In this document: piece by piece, positions 12,636-22,642 of the stretch
Layout of the letters: each line of letters opens with the position of its first letter
Position numbering within the stretch: the stretch's first letter is position 1
Assembly: GCA_963691655.1 (NCBI GenBank)
Contig: OY829327.1
Coordinates: forward strand, 83,774,019 to 83,838,018
DNA: 64,000 nucleotides
Direction: 5' to 3'
Source: Toxonevra muliebris
Taxonomy: Eukaryota > Arthropoda > Insecta > Diptera > Pallopteridae
Made by a program: the position numbers and the translations under genes
Notes under the pieces: generated by a model
Database searches by the model: none
Seen by the model: the letters and a program-made list of their open reading frames with translations, nothing else
Told to the model about the DNA's origin: nothing

Positions 12636-13924
12636 TTTGTTTTTTGTTTTAATTATTTAAATAATATTGTCAGACCAAGTTTTTTGCTATGTATTTTAGC
12701 CGCTGAGCTCGAAAATGTCAGACTTTTAAAAAATATGATTTTGATACTCCGATTTGAGATTTTCGAGTTTATGAAATTTCATTAAAAAAAAGTGCTATTA
12801 TGTTCCCAAATAACCTCATTCACTATCACGAGAAACAAATCAACCAAAATTTTTCAGAAAAATTCCCATATAAACATTTGAAAAGAGATATTTCGTAATT
12901 TCATACACCATGGTTTTAAAAAACACATCTGATAGTTTCATATATTTATTCACCGAATACCAACAAGCAGGGGAAATAACATAGATCAAAGTTTGCACAT
13001 TAGCGTAGATAAGTAGGGACCTGGGAGGACAAAGCCTTCCAGCTGGCTCTGGTCCCTCCCCAAAAAAAAAATAAAGTAAGAAAAGTAACATCCAAAGAAC
13101 GATTAATTTACGATAATCTATTTTTAGATTGTATAAAAATACTTGCATCAAATTTTGAAAATCTACGCAAAAAAGAAGTAATTTTCGTGTACTTTTCGTG
13201 TTTTTGAAAACTCTTGCAAAATAAATTAACAAAGACTTCTGTCCTAATTTATGTAAATTAGTGTTAATATCTAAAGAAGTTTTCCGCCATGAGCCATATA
13301 TATGGTTAAGAGCAACCATGCTAACTAAAACCACTGTCTCAGCAAGAATACATTAGAAAAATATTTGAAAAATAAAAATGTCAAAAAATTAATCGATTTT
13401 AAAGTGATTTTTCATCATTTTTTGGCAAAAAACCAAAATTTTTTTTTTCGTTTTTTCAATTTGAAATCATTTTTAATGCATGAAAATTAATAAAGATCAT
13501 ATAATTTTGAAAAAAATACATCGAAAAAAAAATGTTTGATATAAATTTAATCGATTTGAGCAACTTAGGAGTAATTTTCCATTATGTTATTCGCAATAAA
13601 CCAACAATTTGACGAAAAAATATGAAATATCACCGCTGGGTAAAAATCAATGAAACTTTGTACAGTCACTATAAATGTGAAAAGAAATGTCTAAGTTCTG
13701 TTTCATCTCTTCAGGTTTGGTCAGGAGAGACCATTCCGATTTTTCGACCACTGGCTGGATACCTATGCTTTTCGCACTCACCTGGTCCCAGCAAAAAAGC
13801 CATTTTTGCTGTTAATTATAATTCTAATAAGAGTTACGCCAATGCCATTGCATAAATAGATTTCTAATTGGATCAGTTGCAGCCAAAAAGTTTACTGTAT
13901 AATTTTATATGCTATAGTTTAATA
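12636..13924. other. Non-coding, no gene seen
   Basis: The longest frame is 12840-13334 (minus, 164 codons). It contains 'FFFGEGPEPAGRLCPPRS' and hydrophobic stretches, but no domain I can name. The GC-rich patch GGGACCTGGGAGGACAAAG near 13016 may be the end of a decayed transposon. I do not call a gene. Confidence 0.4.
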
Positions 13925-13932
13925 GGACGAGC

Positions 13933-14986
13933 CAGGGCCGTAGCCAGAAATTTTTTTCGGGGGGGGAGGGGGGGTTTCATTCGAAGAAAATATTCATAAA
14001 TAATTTTTATCAAATTGATTTTTAATTCAATAAATTAAATCGGTGATACATTTGATGGACCCTATAAAATTAAATTTTTGGAAAAATTTTCCGATTTTTT
14101 TAATCTTAATCTCAAAAAAATGGCCAAAAGTGTAAACAAAATTCCCACAATAATCAAATTAAATTTTTTCAAATAAATATTATTCAATATGGATTCTAGT
14201 GCATTTTTTTTATCGTGAGGGACATAATTTCATTAACTCATTGACTTCCCACTACTGATAATGCACCCAACCTCAAAAAAATTACCAAAAATTGTAGAGG
14301 CTAATTTTTTTCAAATGATCATCATTGCGAATTTGACCAATTATCAATGATAAGGAACCCGGATGAGGTTGGCTTATATTCCCTAAATTCGTGAAGTCAC
14401 AGCATTGAAAGAGGTCTTTCTAGTTGTGGTGCTTTGAGCAATAATGCGTTAAAAAATTAATTATATTTTAAAATTGCCTCCTAAAACTGCATGGGTTTTG
14501 CCAATAAGATGGAATTTTTGCGAAAGAATTTTTCACGTTGAACACGAATGAGGTCAAAAACTTCCCATCACGTCACGTTTTAGGAAAAAAATGGGGTTCA
14601 AGCAAGTCTTATTTTACAAGGATCCGATAATTTTTTGTATTTTTATTAATTTTTAAACTTTTCAAACTGATTCAGGACGAAAGCTTAAATCAAAAACAAT
14701 TACTGACCTAGAAAAACTATGAATGCAGGAGTGCTCAGTACCACCTTCTCTTTTTGAATCCGTAGTCAAACCTCATGTCGAAGAAAACAAATCGGATTTG
14801 ATCGCATAGTGTAACTAAGATTTCAAATTTATTTTTTATATTTGATTTTTTAAAAAATATCGTTAAATAGATTTTATTTTGACTTTTTTCCATCCATTGA
14901 CAATTAATCTCAAAAATTAGAATAAAGTTTTCACATTTCGGAGGGGGGGTCAGAACTTTCAAAACCTCCCCCTAAATACGGCCTTG
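13933..14986. mobile_element. hAT-like non-autonomous element
   Basis: The left end CAGGGCCGTAGCCAG and right end TACGGCCTTG are inverted repeats with one mismatch. The identical 8-bp sequence GGACGAGC flanks both sides (13925-13932 and 14987-14994). The 8-bp target duplication and CAGGG terminus fit the hAT superfamily. The 1054-bp interior has no transposase frame, and near both ends there are G-runs or C-runs. Confidence 0.85.
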
Positions 14987-14994
14987 GGACGAGC

Positions 14995-16820
14995 TGTAAA
15001 AGAAAGCAATTAAAAGAGGGTATAAAGCACAAATGAACCATGAACAATGATTGAGTTATTGACTCTAGAATACAAAATGCAATTAGAAGTTTTTTGGAGA
15101 CAGTTATTCATTTAACAAAATTCCAAATTTTGACTGCTACTTTAATGTCATTTGGAGTTACTTGAATACACTGGGAATTCGAAATCCAGTTTTATTCACT
15201 TAATTAAGAAATTTATGTACTCTATGATGGCATTTCCAACTACATAAAGGTCGAAGGTTGAAAAAATAAATTGGAAAAAAGAGAAACAAATTAGATCCGC
15301 CACTGCCTATATTGCGTTTTGAACGGTGAAATCTTCTGGGATTAATGCTTCTTATAATGGGGTATTTCGCGAAAAGGTGGCGTGAAGAATGCGTCATTTT
15401 AAACATTTCGAAGGGTAGGAGAAAGTTTAATCGTTAATTCAAGTATAAATTTCTCATTTTGGCTCTCAACGTTGGCTACGTTGTCAATTTCTCGAACATT
15501 CGTTTGATTGACCTTAGAGAATGTATTTGTTTGACGAAAGTCGTAAATTGTCTCAAAATGAATTTCATTGTTCTATGAATGTAAAGTTTATGTTAAAATG
15601 AAATGATTATAAGGAATCGTAAAATAATTTTATGGAAAAGAGGAGTAAGTGCACGGAGTTGGAGATCGTAAAGTGGGAAAGCTAAAACGTGAAATGCGAT
15701 ATGCGATTTTAGTATAATCATTTAAAATTGTCTTTTCCCGGGTATTTCGGTGGTTTGTAGTAAAAGAGAAAGTTAATCCCAATCGGTGGGGAGTTTTTTT
15801 TTATAAATTTTACAAGCTGCAATGGATGCCAATTCCGGGAGTCCGGAGCTGCCGTTTCAGGTTTTGTTATCTTTGAGTAAAGAGTAAATTTTTGTCATCG
15901 ATTAAGTTTGTGACATTATATTTTGTGATAGTAGTCGTATTTTTTCCATACTTCAATTAAGCGGATTAGGATAAAAATGACACAAACGCATTTCGTTAAT
16001 TAAAAAAAAAACTTTCAGTTGATTTTTTTACTTTTTAAATTTTAATGTGAAAACAACATGGAAACTTTGAATTAAATAATTCTGTTGAATATTTCTTGAA
16101 TATGCCAAAAAATATTTATTTGTTTTTGATGTGGATTGTCTAATTTTAGAATAAAATGTTTTATTTGTTGTGTTAAATTGAAAGTGCAACCCAAAAATTT
16201 AACAAGTTCTCACTTTTATTAAAAGAGAACTAAATCTTTACCTAGAAAATATTTTAAATAAACTTAGAATAGGTCAGGGATTGCAAAAATGTAAAGTGAA
16301 AAAATCTGGTACTTTTTCATATATTTTTTCCTACTTGAAATGTCAAATTATTTTTTGTGTTGTCGGATGGGGCACGAAAAACTTAAAGCGTATAGTCGAC
16401 GTAAAAGAAATCTTTTATTGTATTTTTTGCGCTTTACTGCTGACAAAGTCTTTTACACCTATATTAAAGCGCATTTTTCGAGGATTAACCCGGAATGCTT
16501 AAATCAACCGAAAAACTTATTACTATACAAGTTCTAGCAAGAATTTCTCGCTGAATTTATACAAAGCGCGGCAAATACATCTATTATAAGTGACATACGA
16601 CATTGTACATTCCAGGCAAAATTTCGTAGAACAAAGAAAATAATATATCACAAAATAAACTATCAGAAACTTAGTCGGCATTAAGCAATAAACGATTTGG
16701 AAAAAATTTTCGCGCCTCAAAGATAATAAAAACTGCAAAAATACGCCATCCTAATGTACATGTGGTTAAATAAACATAATTTTTTTTTAAGTCTCGAATT
16801 TTATAACTAATTTTTCAGTT
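14995..16820. other. Non-coding, no gene seen
   Basis: AT-rich. The overlapping frames at 16281-16738 on both strands lack family motifs. The part below 17038 should include the 3' UTR and 3' flank of the minus-strand gene. Confidence 0.5.
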
Positions 16821-16826
16821 TTTATT
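16821..16826 (-). terminator. Candidate polyadenylation signal AATAAA
   Basis: On the minus strand AATAAA lies about 210 nt beyond the distal stop at 17038, a normal 3' UTR distance. It is chosen only for position. Other AT-rich sites nearby could serve, and the transcript end is not visible from sequence. Confidence 0.35.
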
Positions 16827-17037
16827 TTATATTAGATGGGACCGGCATTTCATGTATGTATCCATGTAGCCTCATATTGTTGTAAAGTAATCATCACCAC
16901 CAGTAGACCACCTCATTCCTCACCTCAAAAGTGCGAGCAAATAAATATGCGGTGGAGTTGTGTCTCCAAATCAGTTTAATAATAAATTTGAGTAGTGTAA
17001 ACGTGAATGCAATCAGCAATTCAACCATTCGATGATG

Positions 17038-20000
17038 CTAACATTCATATTCTAATATGAAGGTTTCACGTTCGCTGATAAATGTTGGATGCTGTTGCTG
17101 CCGATTTTGATGCTGTGCTGTTGATATGCTGGAGGCTGAGATTGTGGTTGCTGGTGATGATGATGACAACAACAACGATGTTGGTGGCTGCATATTTGCT
17201 GTTATTGAAATTTGATCTAAATTCGTTTGTGATGACAAAGTTGGAGCGGAGGAATGTGCGAGTTGTGATAGCGAAAATTTACTATTTGCTGTTGCCGCTG
17301 TACCGCCAGAGGCAACAGCATTGCCCGCGGTTGTTGTAGTGGAAGATGATGATGAGGAACAAGTGGATGATGAGGAATAAGATGAGGTGGTTGATGATGA
17401 GTTGGTATGATAGGAATATGGCTCTACACCAGCAACACCAACAGAGGGAGGTAGGCTACCGACGGCAGCACCCATGCCGTAATAGTTAAGCGTTGTAATG
17501 AGTGGTGCACCCGGAGCAGCAGGTGAGATAGCAATGTGACGTTGTTTTTGTTGCTGATGATGGCATTTATGTTGTTGCAACAACTGATGTTGTTGATGGT
17601 GTTGATGATACGTGGGCGTTTTTTGCTGTTTGTATGCGTTGGCGGCAGTGCGTTTTGCAGTGTTTTTTAAATCAGTGGCTTGTAAGGGGATTGTTGGTGT
17701 GGAAGTTGTCATTTCTGATGCATTCCCAACAATAACAATACTATCGTTTGGTGTTTGTGCCGGTGGTGGTGCATTATTGCGTATTGCAATGAAGGCGTCG
17801 AAATTATCTGAGGACGAAGTATTCGATGTGGTTGAGTTACGACGTGTATAATAATTGCTGATGCTGTGTGAAGAAGATTGTTGCAGTTGCAAGTATTTGT
17901 ATTGTGTGGGTGCGCTGCTGGTGGTTAAATTTAGTTTTGGTTGTTGCTGCTTCTGGTTGGTGTGTGACATCGACGAAGTCGATGATGAGGATGTCGATAG
18001 TGATGAAGAATTTAAAGAATTTGCGGTCGGATGTTGTTGTTGCTGGTAACAGTATTTGCGTAGATTTTCCAGAATGTAGCGATTATTTGCGGTTGCCACA
18101 TTGTTGACAACTGCATCATTGTTTGCGGATTTGTAGTGTTTACTACTGCTGCTGCTGTCGACAGAAGTAGCCGCAGCAAGCATGGCGCCCGATTCTCGAT
18201 TTGATGACAACATGGAATTTTTTGTTGGCACTGCATCCATTACATCCAATGCTGTTGTTGTTATTGCTGGCGCGAAAGGCATTATTTGAATTGCTGAAGT
18301 GTTTTTCGCTTTCGTAGCACCAATATTTGCCTGTGTTGTTACATTATCCTCAACAATGTAACGGTTTCCTTTATTGTTGCCAACACTGGTAGAGCCATTA
18401 ACACCAACTGTACTACCAGAAGCGATTGTCAACGAAGCGTCAAATAGCTGTTCTGAAATTACATTCCTTTTCGTTGTTGTTGTTTTTCGCATGGTTGATG
18501 AAGATGATGATGTTCTCGCCGATAATGTTGAATTTGTCGTCGTTGCTGTTGGTGTCGGTATCATTATCAATGTCGAAAAATTCTGACGTTGTTGGTGTTC
18601 CTGCTGCTGCTTCTTTTGTATACAGTCGTCTGCATAATGTTGATGCTGTTGTTGTTGCCGTGCAAACGTAGTTCCTTCCTTTATTGCTCGCAGCGACGAT
18701 GAGGCTACCGCTACTCTACTGCCACTTGCGAATGCCACAGCTGGTTCCATTAAATGGTTGGGGCATGGTTTTGATGACAATGTTGCTTCAAGCTGTAATG
18801 TACTCAGCAATTTGATGTTATCATCATCAATGTGATCTGCATTAATGCTACCAATGATGTTGTTTTCATCTTCTTCATGTTGTGCTTTGGTTGGCAAACT
18901 ATTGCCACCAAAGCCATAAAACTCGTGCGCGTCGCAATATGTCGTTGGATCTTTTCCTGTCTCTAACGCTGCAGTAGCTTCATAGCGATTGCGAAAATTA
19001 TGCGCCGCTGTAACATTAATTTGCGTCGAAGGAGCAACATCAGCTCCAGCGCCTAAGATGGCAGTTTGCCACAAATCAAAGCCTTCGCTGTAATCGCGCT
19101 CGTTATCATACTCGTCATCGTTGATTGAGTTGGCAGGAGATTTGCCTTTGTGCCGACGGTGAAAGTGTTCCAAGTAGTTTTCGAATTTCAATTTGTTTTT
19201 TTCCTCCTTTGTACTCTCATCGTCACCGTCAATTTGCTGCTGCTGCTGCAAATGCTGATTGAGCGAGCGATAAAAATTGCTCTCGGCTAAATTTTCATTA
19301 TATTCAAGGAAATTTCTGCGTTCATCATGATTATGCTGTAGTTGTTGATGCCACCACCAATCAGACGTAGTGGAAGCGTCTGGAAATTGATGTTCTTGCT
19401 TTTGCTGTTGGAAATCAATGTCGTGTTCGTTTTCTGCTTTGTTGATGAGCATACGCCGTATGCCCTCATCCAAATTGAATGAATGCGTATAATCAGCTTC
19501 ATTGTCATCAGTACCAGCGTCTCCACGGCTGGAAAACAAATTTGTCTCCTTGCCACTATCTGCAAATAAGATTTCTTTTTCTTGGGAATCTTCCAAATCT
19601 AGTGGAGGGAAACTTTCCAAATTACCGAAACAATACAGTGACATTTTGGGATGCTCATACCGTAATTTGGCCGCTTCTTCCTCTTCACAATTAAAGATAG
19701 TTTTTGGGCTCACAGCGTTGGCCCGCGAATGATCAGTGGAATTGGTTGTCGGTCCGCTGAATACGGAGGCGTAGTCAGAGCTGCTCAATGAGTCTGAATA
19801 AACATTACGCACCGTAGTGGGTGCACAATGACCTTGAGCAGTTGGGAGAGGCGTTCCGGGGTTGGCATAGTTCGTTGTAACTGCTTGCTTCTTATTTACA
19901 GTGGTTACAACTTTATTAGCGGACAGGCTTCGCTTGTGAGTTCTCATCGTCTGTTGCTCATGCCCTTCGTTCGACTGATGCAATAGCTCATGCTGTCGTG

Positions 20001-22431
20001 CAATTCGTCCACCCGCAGCCCTTCCTACCGAATGCGGCTCTTTTGATTTTTTTATCTCCTTCTGTTTCTTGTCAAAATTCTCTTCGAGATATGCGTCTAA
20101 ATAATGAAGATTTCTGGAAAGATCTATTTCAGACTTATAACTCTTGTAGATCGTTGCCTGCGGCTTACCTGCGGCGGCTGCGGCGGCAGCATTTACTGCT
20201 CCACATTGCGACTCATAGCTGTTGATATGCGCACGGTCGCTAATAAAGCGAAAGCTATCGTCCTTTGTTAGTGGGTTGAAGCCACTCGACGAAGAGGATG
20301 ATTCATGCGCGCCTCCTTGTTGCTTAAAGTTACGACGACATTTGTTACGTATCTTTTGGAACCCTTGCTTAGTTTTGGTCTGCAAACGTTCGAAATACGA
20401 CGGTGACGAATGGTTCTTCGATGACTGATTGTGAACAGCGTTGATCGCTGCTTGAAAAGAATGCGTTTGTTGCTCGTTGGTGCCACCGGTGCTGGTGCAG
20501 CTTCGCATGCTGTGAATGCTCTGAGTGCGATTTGGATACGTGATTTTTAATTTCTTCAACTGCGGCAATGCGGTACTTAAGTCTCTGCTTAGTGGTGGAG
20601 GCATCATTGTACCACTTGTCGTTGACTTATGTAATTTGCGTAGTGATAAATTTTTGAAAACGAACTTTGATTTTTTGCCAGACTTGCTGCCTTCTCTTAA
20701 AGTCATGGCATTACTTATGGAGTTGCTAAAATCCTGACGCTCAAATCGACTCATTGGTGGCATACCACCGTATAGATAATGATGCTGCTCCTGCATAAAT
20801 TGTCGCTTCTGCTGCTGATCCGACGCATCAAAGAGACGGCGTATGGAGCGCTCCGAACGATGGTGACGCTTTCTAGTCGATGCTGTATGGGAACTGTGCA
20901 AAGAAGCAGAACCAGTAATAGAAGTTGCTGTTCCCAAATGTGTATTTACACTTAGTGTGAGAATATCGTCGTCGTCGTGAAATATAGAAAAGGGATTAGT
21001 GATGACGGTGCTGTTGTCGTTATTACTGTCGATGGGATAACGCTGAGGCAAAAAATAGTTTCGCTTTCGATTGCTGTTGTTGTTGTTATTGTTCAGAGCA
21101 GCATCAACCACTGATGCCGTTATCCGCTCCGCCTTCGTTGTCGTTTCACTACTAGAGGGCATTATGTCTAAACTACTTAAAGATCTAGGCTTACATGCTA
21201 GCATTGACTTAGAATCTAATACAACTACAACGTTACCATCAGGCGCTGTCATTTTGACGGCTATTTCACCTTCACTCTCACGCTTTAGGTGCGAGCAGCG
21301 ATTTCCAATTAATATGTCCGTATCGGATTTTATTTTGCGTATGCATCGTTTTCCGCCCCGTATACCGTGACGCATCTCTTTCAGCGATATCGATTGCTTG
21401 CGGAAGCAATAAAATGGATTGTTTATACTTAACTTCTGTAGAAGCTCGCGACAATCTGTCGCGTCTTCGTCTTTATCGTAACTTTCGTTCCGCCAATGTA
21501 AAACGAATGACGAATCATTCATCTGCTTTAAATTATGACCCCCCTTCATTAATTGTAACTTATCATCATTATTACTGCTATTACTCCTTGTGCTACTGCG
21601 CTTATTGTCATTATTGTCATTGGACGACAGTTCTTTGGTAGTTATTTCAAAAAATGTTGGCCTGCTATTTTTCTCATTTGTCGCACTGTCAAGTGTTACA
21701 TTTAAATTTAAGCATTTGCTATTCGTACGCTTTACACAGTCCATATTATTCTCCCCTTCTATGCTTCTCATCCTATCATTCTTATTTTTATTTTTGTTAC
21801 TGTTGTTGTTGTTGTTAATATTTTTATTATTACTACTACTATTGCTATTGCTACTACTATTCGTTTGTGTGTTCGTACTTAAACTATTGGAGCTGTCTCT
21901 GCTGTTGCTACTTGTAATGCTGCACTGATTTTGATTTTCATTATGTTTAGTTTTGTTTTTGGTTTTTGTTGCATTTGTGTTTGTTGTATTTTTGGTTGTA
22001 GTTAAGGTCTTTGACTTAAGCGTTTTTTTATAACTATAGTCCTTCTTTTCTTCATCTATGTCATTGTTTGCTGTTTCTATTTTCGTATCGCTATCGTTTC
22101 CGTTCTCGTCGTCTTTATCATTTTCATTTTCACTACTACTGCTATAACTACTACTGACCGTTATTGTTGTTGTTGTTGTATTTTTCAATTCGCTTACATT
22201 GCCACTGCTTTTTGTTCTTATTTTGTCTGTCTTCGTCATCGTCGTCGTCGTCGTCATCGTTGCCGTATTTGTGGTACTAATTTCGGCACCACTTTTGTTT
22301 TCATCGTCATCCTTTTCATTTTGTGTTTGTGTCTCTACGTCTTCTTCATTGTTACCATTTTCGATTGCTGTTGTTGTATTTATATTTAACGTGTTATTGT
22401 TATTAGTCGTGGCGTTATTATTAATTGCCTG
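17038..22431 (-). CDS. 1797-codon in-frame extension of the five-Ig protein, after a TAG
   Basis: The frame continues directly from the TAG at 22434-22432 with Gln-Ala-Ile-Asn and stays open for 1797 codons to TAG at 17040-17038. The first in-frame ATG is only at codon 59 (22257). The 58 codons before it have the same Asn/Thr/acidic composition as the rest, so the frame does not look as if it starts at that ATG. The product is cytoplasmic if made by readthrough. It is mostly low-complexity (runs of Ser, Asn, Thr, Gln, a run of seven Ala), with more ordered-looking islands. Examples are the Cys- and Arg-rich stretch at about 21516-21165 (...FVLHWRNES... to ...LSSLDIM), a basic segment KSKFVFKNLSLRKLHKS near 20670, and a stretch near 20180-20050 (ATIYKSYKSEIDLSRN). 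It ends in ...FILEYEC. I see no catalytic domain or second membrane helix. It is probably a disordered signalling scaffold. It could instead be reached by splicing or RNA editing, or be an independent gene (less likely). Confidence 0.75.
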   Translation of the reverse strand, partial: QAINNNATTNNNNTLNINTTTAIENGNNEEDVETQTQNEKDDDENKSGAEISTTNTATMTTTTTMTKTDKIRTKSSGNVSELKNTTTTTITVSSSYSSSSENENDKDDENGNDSDTKIETANNDIDEEKKDYSYKKTLKSKTLTTTKNTTNTNATKTKNKTKHNENQNQCSITSSNSRDSSNSLSTNTQTNSSSNSNSSSNNKNINNNNNSNKNKNKNDRMRSIEGENNMDCVKRTNSKCLNLNVTLDSATNEKNSRPTFFEITTKELSSNDNNDNKRSSTRSNSSNNDDKLQLMKGGHNLKQMNDSSFVLHWRNESYDKDEDATDCRELLQKLSINNPFYCFRKQSISLKEMRHGIRGGKRCIRKIKSDTDILIGNRCSHLKRESEGEIAVKMTAPDGNVVVVLDSKSMLACKPRSLSSLDIMPSSSETTTKAERITASVVDAALNNNNNNSNRKRNYFLPQRYPIDSNNDNSTVITNPFSIFHDDDDILTLSVNTHLGTATSITGSASLHSSHTASTRKRHHRSERSIRRLFDASDQQQKRQFMQEQHHYLYGGMPPMSRFERQDFSNSISNAMTLREGSKSGKKSKFVFKNLSLRKLHKSTTSGTMMPPPLSRDLSTALPQLKKLKITYPNRTQSIHSMRSCTSTGGTNEQQTHSFQAAINAVHNQSSKNHSSPSYFERLQTKTKQGFQKIRNKCRRNFKQQGGAHESSSSSSGFNPLTKDDSFRFISDRAHINSYESQCGAVNAAAAAAAGKPQATIYKSYKSEIDLSRNLHYLDAYLEENFDKKQKEIKKSKEPHSVGRAAGGRIARQHELLHQSNEGHEQQTMRTHKRSLSANKVVTTVNKKQAVTTNYANPGTPLPTAQGHCAPTTVRNVYSDSLSSSDYASVFSGPTTNSTDHSRANAVSPKTIFNCEEEEAAKLRYEHPKMSLYCFGNLESFPPLDLEDSQEKEILFADSGKETNLFSSRGDAGTDDNEADYTHSFNLDEGIRRMLINKAENEHDIDFQQQKQEHQFPDASTTSDWWWHQQLQHNHDERRNFLEYNENLAESNFYRSLNQHLQQQQQIDGDDESTKEEKNKLKFENYLEHFHRRHKGKSPANSINDDEYDNERDYSEGFDLWQTAILGAGADVAPSTQINVTAAHNFRNRYEATAALETGKDPTTYCDAHEFYGFGGNSLPTKAQHEEDENNIIGSINADHIDDDNIKLLSTLQLEATLSSKPCPNHLMEPAVAFASGSRVAVASSSLRAIKEGTTFARQQQQHQHYADDCIQKKQQQEHQQRQNFSTLIMIPTPTATTTNSTLSARTSSSSSTMRKTTTTKRNVISEQLFDASLTIASGSTVGVNGSTSVGNNKGNRYIVEDNVTTQANIGATKAKNTSAIQIMPFAPAITTTALDVMDAVPTKNSMLSSNRESGAMLAAATSVDSSSSSKHYKSANNDAVVNNVATANNRYILENLRKYCYQQQQHPTANSLNSSSLSTSSSSTSSMSHTNQKQQQPKLNLTTSSAPTQYKYLQLQQSSSHSISNYYTRRNSTTSNTSSSDNFDAFIAIRNNAPPPAQTPNDSIVIVGNASEMTTSTPTIPLQATDLKNTAKRTAANAYKQQKTPTYHQHHQQHQLLQQHKCHHQQQKQRHIAISPAAPGAPLITTLNYYGMGAAVGSLPPSVGVAGVEPYSYHTNSSSTTSSYSSSSTCSSSSSSTTTTAGNAVASGGTAATANSKFSLSQLAHSSAPTLSSQTNLDQISITANMQPPTSLLLSSSSPATTISASSISTAQHQNRQQQHPTFISERETFILEYEC

Positions 22432-22434
22432 CTA
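22426..22434 (-). promoter_or_regulatory. Candidate leaky stop: TAG-CAG-GCA
   Basis: The stop codon is TAG at 22434-22432, followed by CAG GCA. The hexamer after the stop fits CAR-NBA, the generalised form of the tobacco-mosaic-virus type readthrough context (UAG-CAR-YYA being the strict form; here the fourth base is G, not a pyrimidine). Stop-codon readthrough of hundreds of genes is established in Drosophila. The long open frame behind this stop is what makes the context meaningful. Confidence 0.65.
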
Positions 22435-22642
22435 GACCCTAGTAGGCGGCTGTAATATCATTGCAGCCATTCGTACCTTCATTGCTTCGGGTGATCCATG
22501 GCCAACGGGATGCGGATGCTGCTGATGCGGATGATGTTGCTGTTGTTGATGATGAAATCCGGCTGGTGTGGTATAAATTGAATCACCTTGAGGCCCACCA
22601 CCACTTGTGCTATCGGAGCGTGACTTCAAATCAGCCTTTTCG
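22435..22642 (-). CDS. Five-Ig adhesion protein, last exon, short-form C-terminus
   Basis: The exon begins after the acceptor ...GCTAG at 22642. Its first base completes a Ser codon from the 34-nt exon upstream. It encodes visible residues 572-641: a Ser/Lys/Asp-rich start, QGDSIYTTPAGF (a possible tyrosine-phosphorylation site), a His/Gln-rich stretch, and the end AAMILQPPTRV. The terminal T-R-V is a class I PDZ-domain ligand (S/T-x-hydrophobic), as is common in cell-recognition receptors. The exon does not end at the stop but runs on into the 1797-codon extension. Internal AAG|GTACGA, 48 nt before ...TCTAGCAG, is a possible tiny optional intron. Confidence 0.9.

Noticed and set aside
12840..13334. 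164-codon minus-strand frame as a gene
   Set aside because: No family motif; it lies among decayed repeats and has no start context or neighbours.
17038..22257. Treating the 1739-codon frame from the ATG at 22257 as an independent gene
   Set aside because: The frame is open a further 58 codons up to the TAG of the Ig gene in the same exon, with the same composition, and there is no obvious promoter or splice acceptor between. It is kept only as an alternative to be tested.
17082..22435. Many plus-strand frames opposite the extension (Leu/Val-rich, such as 21590-21928)
   Set aside because: They are antisense shadows of Asn/Gln/Ser/Thr codon runs and have no independent support.
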